A stretch of DNA of 55,429 nucleotides from an uncultured Flavobacteriales bacterium (GTDB taxonomy: Bacteria > Bacteroidota > Bacteroidia > Palsa-965): contig CALJIF010000132.1 of the NCBI GenBank assembly GCA_937974275.1, positions 1 through 55,429 on the forward strand, in the 5' to 3' direction. This document shows positions 49,959 through 55,429 of the stretch, in pieces (position 1 is the stretch's first letter; each line of letters begins with the position of its first letter). The translations under genes and the position numbers were made by a program. The notes under the pieces are model-generated. The model searched no databases, was not told the origin of the DNA, and worked only from the letters and a program-made list of their open reading frames with translations.

Positions 49959-51191
49959 TTATTTAGAAAGCTTGATTTTAAGATTAGTATCTAAAGCGTT
50001 CAAAAACTCTTCAGTGTACAAATAATGTTCACCGTGAGTTACTTTGTTGCCGTGAATACAAACCGCTAAATCTTTTGTCATTTTTCCGCTTTCAACCGTT
50101 TCTACACAAACTTGTTCCAAAGCGTGACAGAAGTTGATCAACTCCTGATTGCCATCCAATTTACCGCGGAACTCTAAACCACGAGTCCACGCGAAAATAG
50201 ATGCGATAGGATTCGTAGAAGTTGGTTTCCCTGCCTGATGGTCGCGGTAGTGACGAGTTACTGTTCCGTGTGCAGCTTCTGCTTCCAAAGTTTTTCCATC
50301 AGGAGTAACCAATACAGAGGTCATTAAACCTAATGAGCCAAATCCTTGTGCAACAGAATCAGATTGAACGTCTCCATCGTAATTTTTACAAGCCCAAACG
50401 AATTCGCCATGCCACTTCAACGCGGAAGCAACCATGTCATCAATCAAACGATGCTCGTACACAATACCGGCAGCTTTGTAACGATCAGCGTATTCCTGCT
50501 CATAAATTTCCTGGAAAATATCTTTAAAACGACCGTCGTACTTTTTCAGGATTGTATTCTTGGTGGACAAATACACCGGCCATTTTTTAATCAGCCCCAT
50601 GTTCAGACATGCACGTGCAAATCCTTTGATAGAATCATCGGTATTGTACATGGACAACGCTACACCATCGCCCTTGAAATTATACACTTCAAAAGTTTGA
50701 GCAGGTCCACCGTCTTCCGGTTGGAAAGTCATGGTTAATTTTCCTTTGCCCTTAATAACGGTATCAGTTGCGCGATACTGATCTCCAAATGCGTGACGAC
50801 CAACGATGATTGGTGCTGTCCAGTTGGGAACCAAACGCGGAACGTTTTGGCAAACGATGGGCTCGCGGAATACAGTTCCATCCAGAATATTTCGGATTGT
50901 ACCGTTCGGCGATTTCCACATTTGCTTCAATTTGAATTCTTCCACGCGTGCTTCATCGGGGGTGATGGTTGCACACTTAATACCAACGCTGTACTGCTTA
51001 ATTGCATTAGCAGCTTCAATAGTAACTTCGTCATTCGTTTGATCACGGTATTCGATACCTAAATCATAATATTTGATATCGACATCCAAATAAGGAAGGA
51101 TCAGTTTTTCCTTAATGAATTTCCAAATGACACGCGTCATTTCATCTCCATCCAATTCAACAACTGGATTTGCGACTTTAATTTTGCTCAT
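49959..51191 (-). CDS. icd: NADP-dependent isocitrate dehydrogenase, eukaryote-like homodimer type
   Basis: 410 residues. Oxidises isocitrate to 2-oxoglutarate in the TCA cycle. The N-terminus VANPVVELDGDEMTRVIW, the substrate loop KSPNGTIRNIL, the metal-binding stretch NYDGDVQSD and the terminal HGTVTRHYR are those of the type II (mitochondrial-like) enzyme and not of the E. coli type. Its 129-bp upstream region has TATCATTG at 51240-51233 as a near -7 box and a perfect palindrome GGCAATTGCC at 51252-51261. Confidence 0.95.
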   Translation of the reverse strand: MSKIKVANPVVELDGDEMTRVIWKFIKEKLILPYLDVDIKYYDLGIEYRDQTNDEVTIEAANAIKQYSVGIKCATITPDEARVEEFKLKQMWKSPNGTIRNILDGTVFREPIVCQNVPRLVPNWTAPIIVGRHAFGDQYRATDTVIKGKGKLTMTFQPEDGGPAQTFEVYNFKGDGVALSMYNTDDSIKGFARACLNMGLIKKWPVYLSTKNTILKKYDGRFKDIFQEIYEQEYADRYKAAGIVYEHRLIDDMVASALKWHGEFVWACKNYDGDVQSDSVAQGFGSLGLMTSVLVTPDGKTLEAEAAHGTVTRHYRDHQAGKPTSTNPIASIFAWTRGLEFRGKLDGNQELINFCHALEQVCVETVESGKMTKDLAVCIHGNKVTHGEHYLYTEEFLNALDTNLKIKLSK

Positions 51192-51320
51192 AATTTCCGG
51201 GAATAGAAGGTTTATTAATTCAAAAAGCGGAGCAATGATACGGATTTGCGCGGCAATTGCCTAACAAATTGCACCCACAAACGTTAAGTTTAGTGAACTA
51301 ATTGTTTTCGGAAATTCATC

Positions 51321-53069
51321 TTAGAATTCGATATCCAGATCGAACGTTTGCTTTAGTTTGCCGATGCTCGGATTGAGCTCCAGCAGACGCTTGTATTTAT
51401 CCTGAGGCGTGTACAACTTGACGTTGGACGGCTCTTTCGTCAGTGTTACATCCAGCGTGAAAATGTAATTATTCAGCTGTGCACGCAGAAATGTCATTAA
51501 ATCGGTTTTGTCCGCCAAGATGCGTTCTTCTGCCGATTTGTTGTAGACCACAAATTCCACTGCATTTTCACCTTTCAACACAGGCTTTTCCAGCGTTAAT
51601 GCTGCTGCATCACCAACTTTACCCTTTGCTTTTAAAACTTCGGCATATGCTAACCATGCGGCTTCCAGCTGTTCCTGAGTAAACGTATCCGCACTTTGTG
51701 ACCCGATTGTTACGGTTACGGATTCGTTAGTCGTTTTTTTTTCAGCGTTGGGATTCAGCATTTGCCCCAAACCACCGCTGGATTTTAACAACGGCTTTTT
51801 GGTTGCTCCGGTTGCTGCAGCTACAGGAGTTACAACAGTTGTTGCAGGTGAACAAGTTGTGGTCGTCGGAGTAGGAGTTGCAGGAGTTGCAGTTGGTCCT
51901 GAAGAAAGAGTCGCTTGCTCTTTGGGTTGAGACGAAGGTTCTAGTTCGTCATTTTTTTTTTCGGCCGATTCGGAAGTACCGTTCAGCGCGCATAACTGGA
52001 TCAAGGTAAACTCGACCTGTAGTCGCGGATTACGTGCGCTTTTATAAGCGACATCACACTGATTCAGAATTCGTAAACCTTTCAACAAAAACAGATATTC
52101 TGATCGTGCCGCCTGGTCTTTGTATTTTTCTTTGATGTTCTGCCCGGTTTCCAGCAACTGCAAGGTCTGCGGATCTTTACATACCATCAGATTGCGGAAA
52201 TGTTCCGCTAATCCGGCAACGAAATTATGTCCGTCGAATCCGTTCGACAGCACTTCATTAAATAACAATAACGCGCCGGGAACTTGATTGGCTAAAATAA
52301 AATCGGTGACTTTAAAATAGTAATCGTAATCCAGTACGTTAAGGTTTTCAATAACGGCTTTATACGTCAGATCACTGCCGGCATAACTAACTACCTGATC
52401 GAAAATAGAACACGCGTCACGCAATGCACCATCAGCCTTTTGCGCAATGATGTGCAAGGCATCCGGATCTGCATTCACGTTTTCATTTTTAGCGATATAC
52501 GCTAAATGATTCGCAATATCTTCAACTTGAATACGGTTAAAATTGAAGATTTGACAACGTGAAAGAATAGTCGGTAAAATCTTGTGACGTTCTGTTGTCG
52601 CCAGGATGAAGATCGCGTATGAAGGCGGTTCTTCCAGCGTTTTCAGAAAAGCGTTGAATGCAGCTGAAGACAACATGTGCACCTCATCGATGATGTACAC
52701 TTTGTATTTGCCCATTTGCGGCGGAATTCGAACCTGATCAACGAGATTACGAATATCATCCACCGAATTATTGGACGCAGCATCCAACTCGTACACGTTA
52801 AACGATTGACCGGAATTGAACGAAACACATGATTCACATTCGTCACAGGCTTCGGTTTCCGATGTAAGTCGTGTACAGTTTATCGTTTTCGCAAGAATTC
52901 GGGCACAGGTTGTTTTTCCGACACCGCGAGGACCGCAGAACAGAAAAGCCTGAGCCAGATGATTATTGCTGATGGCGTTTTTTAAAGTATTGGTAATCGA
53001 AGCCTGACCCACCACTGTGTTAAAGTGCGCAGGACGATACTTACGAGCCGATACAACAAAATTATCCAT
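51321..53069 (-). CDS. dnaX: DNA polymerase III subunit gamma/tau
   Basis: 582 residues from the ATG at 53069, chosen over an in-frame start at 53105 because a -7 box lies between. The clamp-loader ATPase domain has Walker A GPRGVGKTTC, a zinc module (C in NCTRL, ACDEC, SC), DEVHMLSSAAF and the ATSE-like RFRTLT region; domain III ends around residue 365. A Pro/Thr/Ser-rich linker follows, then a C-terminal tau-specific domain (from about FTQEQLEAAW). The linker carries A10 and A9 runs in the coding strand; slippage at either would stop translation almost at once and give a gamma-like product of about 373 or 447 residues. Confidence 0.95.
   Translation of the reverse strand: MDNFVVSARKYRPAHFNTVVGQASITNTLKNAISNNHLAQAFLFCGPRGVGKTTCARILAKTINCTRLTSETEACDECESCVSFNSGQSFNVYELDAASNNSVDDIRNLVDQVRIPPQMGKYKVYIIDEVHMLSSAAFNAFLKTLEEPPSYAIFILATTERHKILPTILSRCQIFNFNRIQVEDIANHLAYIAKNENVNADPDALHIIAQKADGALRDACSIFDQVVSYAGSDLTYKAVIENLNVLDYDYYFKVTDFILANQVPGALLLFNEVLSNGFDGHNFVAGLAEHFRNLMVCKDPQTLQLLETGQNIKEKYKDQAARSEYLFLLKGLRILNQCDVAYKSARNPRLQVEFTLIQLCALNGTSESAEKKNDELEPSSQPKEQATLSSGPTATPATPTPTTTTCSPATTVVTPVAAATGATKKPLLKSSGGLGQMLNPNAEKKTTNESVTVTIGSQSADTFTQEQLEAAWLAYAEVLKAKGKVGDAAALTLEKPVLKGENAVEFVVYNKSAEERILADKTDLMTFLRAQLNNYIFTLDVTLTKEPSNVKLYTPQDKYKRLLELNPSIGKLKQTFDLDIEF
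51734..51742 (-). other. A9 run in dnaX, second candidate slippage site
   Basis: Nine As at codons 443-446 (GAA AAA AAA ACG). Gaining one A gives AAC GAC TAA, a stop within three codons; losing one gives a stop six codons on. Confidence 0.5.
51952..51961 (-). other. A10 run in dnaX, candidate slippage site
   Basis: The coding strand has ten As at codons 370-373 (read GAA AAA AAA AAT GAC). If one A is gained, or the ribosome slips -1, the frame becomes GAA AAA AAA AAA TGA, a stop in the very next codon. If one A is lost the frame reads ATG ACG AAC TAG. It lies directly after clamp-loader domain III. Confidence 0.6.
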
Positions 53070-53072
53070 GCG

Positions 53073-53080
53073 CAAATTTA
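53073..53080 (-). promoter_or_regulatory. -7 box TAAATTTG for dnaX
   Basis: An exact TAnnTTTG box on the minus strand whose last base is three nt before the ATG at 53069, implying a leaderless message. Confidence 0.55.
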
Positions 53081-53157
53081 CACACAGATGCCGTAGAAAC
53101 GGCATAAACAGCGATTTTCAGCAGTTGATATTATTAACACAAATGACAAGATTGTGA

Positions 53158-53187
53158 ATAAAAAGAGGCTGCTTTTCAGGCAGCCTC
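53158..53187 (-). terminator. Terminator of the persulfide dioxygenase gene
   Basis: GAGGCTGC (53165-53172) and GCAGCCTC (53180-53187) form a perfect 8-bp stem. On the minus strand it is followed by TTTTTATTC. Confidence 0.88.
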
Positions 53188-53207
53188 CTTGTTTCTTGTG
53201 CAATTAC

Positions 53208-54629
53208 TTATAGCATCGTGGTTGGACAAACATAATCCGTAATTCGGAATTTATTCAATGGCTTTAATGCATTGAAGCCACCCGCAACATTAATCAAATT
53301 ACGATAACCCCGTGCTTGCAAAATGGAGATGAACGTCATGCTGCGATAACCGCCTGCACAATGCACGTAATACGTTTTGTTCGGATCAACTTTGGTCATG
53401 CTGTCATTGATATAGTCCAATGGTGCATTGATGGCTTCAACGATGTGCTCGCTGTAGTATTCACTGGCTTTGCGAACGTCGAGTACTTCGATGGGTCCTG
53501 CGGAGTATGCTGCAGCAAATTCATTAGCAGTAATTGAACGAATTGCATCCGTTTCAAATCCAGCCTCTTTCCACGCTTTCATGCCGCCTTTCAAATAACC
53601 CAGTGCATTGTCGTATCCAACACGCGCCAAACGTGTTACCACTTCTTCTTCGCGACCTTCATCCGTGACTAAGAGTATAGGATGTGTTACCGACGGAACC
53701 AACGTTCCAACCCATGTTGCAAAACTACCGTCAATGCCAATGTTGATCGCATTCGGAATAAATGATTTACAAAAGTCATCTGCTTTCCGGGTATCTATAA
53801 TTAAAGCATTTAATGTGTTTGCTGCTGCTTCAAAAGATCTTGCATCAAGAGCCTGCGTGCCTTTTTTCATCACATGATCAATGCTTTCATAACCTTTGAT
53901 ATTCATCAACACGTTTTGAGGGAAATATCCCGGAGGTGGCATCAATCCATCAAGTAGTTGTTTTTTGAATTCTTCTTTCGTCAACTTCGGATTCAATGCA
54001 TAATTCACTTGTTTCTGATGACCAAGCGTATCAAAGGTTTCCTTGCTCATATTTTTTCCGCACGCACTTCCTGCTCCATGACCCGGATAAACAATGATGT
54101 CATCATTCAGCGGCATGATTTTATTGTGCAATGAATCGTATAAATGTCCGGCTAACTTTTCTTCAGTCATGTCGGCAATTACATGTTGTGCCAAATCAGG
54201 TCGGCCAACATCACCTATGAATAGCGTGTCGCCGGTGAAGATGGCAAATTCTTTCCCGTTTTCATCACGCAACAGAAAGCAAGAGCTTTCCATGGTATGA
54301 CCGGGTGTATGTAGCAACTCAATGGTGATGTCGCCTAATTTGAATAATTCTCCGTCTTGTCCAATGTGTGCTTTGAATCCGGTTTCCATTTTAGTTGGAC
54401 CATACACAATGGTCGCACCGGTTTTATTGGCCAAATCAATATGTCCGCTCACAAAATCGGCATGAAAATGCGTTTCGAAAACATATTTAATCGTTGTATT
54501 ATTGTCTTTTGCACGTTGCAAATACGGTTCAACTTCGCGCAAAGGATCAATAATTGCAGCCTCACCATTGCTCTCAATGTAGTAAGCAGCTTCTGCTAAA
54601 CAGCCGGTATAAATTTGTTCAATTTTCAT
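53208..54629 (-). CDS. Persulfide dioxygenase-rhodanese fusion (CstB-like)
   Basis: 473 residues: an ETHE1-type metallo-beta-lactamase domain (1-245; THFHADFVSGH, HTPGHTMESS, TGDTLFIGDVGRPDL, YPGHGAGSACG) followed by two rhodanese domains. The first (about 255-360) lacks the catalytic Cys, having LLVTDEGREEEV where the loop should be; the second (about 370-473) has it in VHCAGGYRSM. This is the architecture of CstB/BlhS-type enzymes that convert persulfide and sulfite via thiosulfate. It lies 11 bp after the 35-residue membrane protein gene, with a possible Crp/Fnr operator upstream. A role in sulfide detoxification is inferred from the family. Confidence 0.92.
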   Translation of the reverse strand: MKIEQIYTGCLAEAAYYIESNGEAAIIDPLREVEPYLQRAKDNNTTIKYVFETHFHADFVSGHIDLANKTGATIVYGPTKMETGFKAHIGQDGELFKLGDITIELLHTPGHTMESSCFLLRDENGKEFAIFTGDTLFIGDVGRPDLAQHVIADMTEEKLAGHLYDSLHNKIMPLNDDIIVYPGHGAGSACGKNMSKETFDTLGHQKQVNYALNPKLTKEEFKKQLLDGLMPPPGYFPQNVLMNIKGYESIDHVMKKGTQALDARSFEAAANTLNALIIDTRKADDFCKSFIPNAINIGIDGSFATWVGTLVPSVTHPILLVTDEGREEEVVTRLARVGYDNALGYLKGGMKAWKEAGFETDAIRSITANEFAAAYSAGPIEVLDVRKASEYYSEHIVEAINAPLDYINDSMTKVDPNKTYYVHCAGGYRSMTFISILQARGYRNLINVAGGFNALKPLNKFRITDYVCPTTML

Positions 54630-54640
54630 AAATAACGCTT

Positions 54641-54748
54641 TTAGTTCGATTTGTCTTCATTCTTTTTCTTCGGCGTGAGACGGTAATACATAAACCCGAA
54701 TCCGGCAATTAAATGTGCCATGATGATGATAAATATTACTGTTCCCAT
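54641..54748 (-). CDS. 35-residue single-pass membrane protein
   Basis: From the ATG at 54748 the product is one TM helix (TVIFIIIMAHLIAGFGFMYY) with a basic, charged tail (RLTPKKKNEDKSN). A longer in-frame TTG start at 54841 would run through the Crp-like palindrome and is disfavoured. It precedes the persulfide dioxygenase gene by 11 bp, so it belongs to that operon. It may be a small accessory subunit; its family is unknown to me. Confidence 0.6.
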   Translation of the reverse strand: MGTVIFIIIMAHLIAGFGFMYYRLTPKKKNEDKSN

Positions 54749-54833
54749 AACCTTAATTATATGATTCAAAGGTCTCCCACTTTTCGCTGAAGAATAATGA
54801 TGCAAATCAGTTTTGTATTGATGTTGTTCGTTG

Positions 54834-54849
54834 TGTGACAAGAGTCACA
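54834..54849. promoter_or_regulatory. Crp/Fnr-type palindrome TGTGA-N6-TCACA
   Basis: TGTGACAAGAGTCACA is a perfect 6-bp inverted repeat with four central bases and matches the classical Crp half-sites TGTGA and TCACA six bases apart. It lies about 86 bp upstream of the small membrane protein's ATG. A GACCTTTG sequence at 54774-54767 (minus) is a near -7 box downstream of it. Confidence 0.5.
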
Positions 54850-54873
54850 AAGTCCGCCAGGTAAAACGCGGTC

Positions 54874-54907
54874 ACAAAAAAAGGCTGCCCTTGCGAGACA
54901 GCCTTTT
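54874..54907 (-). terminator. Terminator of the T9SS-sorted protein gene at the right edge
   Basis: AAAAGGCTG (54879-54887) pairs with CAGCCTTTT (54899-54907); on the minus strand a T-run follows. Confidence 0.85.
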
Positions 54908-54926
54908 ATATTTATTTTAAGAGTTC

Positions 54927-55429
54927 TTATCGAACAACTTCCATACGTTTCACTTCAGAAATTGTAGAACCGCTTACTAAACGGTACATGTACATTCCCG
55001 GTACCAACGATGAAGTATTCACTTCAACTTGAGTAGTTCCTGCAACAACTTGTTGTGTCAATACTACACGACCTTGAATGTCCATTATTTCTAAAGTCAT
55101 ATCGTTGTCGGCGTTCACAGCAATAGTTGTGTTGGTGTTTGCAGGGTTAGGGAAGTTCTGACCAAGACTAATGTTGTTCATAGCAGCATCAAACTCTTCA
55201 GTGCTTACTAATCCATAGAACCAATCGTGTGACCATTTCAGGATTTCATACTTCGATAAAGTATTACCCACCATTTCAACACCGATACCCAAATAAACTA
55301 CTTTGTAAGTGCCGTTTGTTTTGCGTGTACCTGCGGTTTTGTTACCGTTGTTGTACTTGAAAATTGCAACACCACCGCCTGATGCGTTTACTTCATCCGG
55401 ATAGAAATAGTTACCACCGTAGAAGTTCA
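54927..55429 (-). CDS. C-terminal part of a secreted protein with T9SS type A sorting domain (5' end outside)
   Basis: The frame is open to the right edge; about 167 residues are visible. The part near the edge (FYGGNYFYPDEVNASGGG, TYKVVYLGIGVEM, LKWSHDWFYGL) looks like the end of a catalytic or binding domain that I cannot identify. The last about 80 residues (LGQNFPNPANTNTTI, LEIMDIQGRVVLTQQ, LVPGMYMYRL, VKRMEVVR) are a textbook type A T9SS sorting domain. The expected fate is transport across the outer membrane followed by cleavage of the domain. Confidence 0.88.
   Translation of the reverse strand, partial: NFYGGNYFYPDEVNASGGGVAIFKYNNGNKTAGTRKTNGTYKVVYLGIGVEMVGNTLSKYEILKWSHDWFYGLVSTEEFDAAMNNISLGQNFPNPANTNTTIAVNADNDMTLEIMDIQGRVVLTQQVVAGTTQVEVNTSSLVPGMYMYRLVSGSTISEVKRMEVVR

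Noticed and set aside
51252..51261. Palindrome GGCAATTGCC upstream of icd
   Set aside because: A 10-bp palindrome alone is weak evidence for an operator and no second copy was found; mentioned only under icd.

Overview
The window comes from a member of the Bacteroidota. The evidence is a 289-residue primary sigma factor without region 1.1, repeated TAnnTTTG promoter boxes, type IX secretion (T9SS) C-terminal sorting domains on two secreted proteins, a tmRNA whose tag is GESNYALAA, and many signal-peptide or lipoprotein hypotheticals typical of the phylum. No species can be named from the sequence alone. I see no phage, transposon, integron or CRISPR array. The window is chromosomal: housekeeping genes are interleaved with envelope and signalling genes.

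Layout. 1-5.6 kb: class I aldolase (cut by the left edge), accD, rpsO, pnp and the primary sigma factor. 5.7-11.5 kb: a membrane-anchored SpoIIE-type phosphatase, a pirin with a Tat-like N-terminus, and a large T9SS-secreted repeat protein. 11.5-19.5 kb: rpe coupled to an LTA-synthase-like phosphatase, a putative HExxH peptidase behind a good sigma-54-type promoter, a saccharopine/alanine-dehydrogenase-like enzyme and kup. 19.5-23.7 kb (minus): a MORN-repeat protein, a LytS-type kinase and a LytTR regulator in overlapping order. 25.2-33.8 kb: a multi-part phosphorelay (membrane-anchored receiver, free receiver, hybrid kinase, separate Hpt, NtrC-type activator) flanked on both sides by genes for lipoproteins and envelope proteins. 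34-36.4 kb: a secreted hypothetical, tmRNA and an odd inverted pair of octamer arrays. 36.4-49.4 kb: LysE-type exporter, CapA, a carboxypeptidase-regulatory/fatty-acid-hydroxylase fusion, a RecD/Dda-like helicase, DUF3822, rsmD, coaD, a thioredoxin-fold protein without CXXC, NUDIX, pyrE, pruA, a second hydroxylase and ppa. 49.4-55.4 kb (minus): icd, dnaX, a persulfide-dioxygenase/rhodanese fusion with a 35-residue membrane protein, and the 3' end of a T9SS-sorted protein.

The most interesting system is at 26.6-33.8 kb. A 31-bp palindrome (13-bp arms around 5 bp) lies at the 3' end of the NtrC-type gene, about 108 bp upstream of the predicted start of a sigma-54-type promoter that serves a coiled-coil lipoprotein gene. 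A near-identical copy and a degenerate third copy lie in the 491-bp divergent region between the phosphorelay operon and a DUF4382 lipoprotein operon. I infer a local envelope-directed sigma-54 regulon controlled by its own phosphorelay. Other notable signals are A10 and A9 runs in dnaX placed so that slippage gives a gamma-length product, and at least five promoters whose -7 box ends 3-6 nt before the start codon, which implies leaderless mRNAs.
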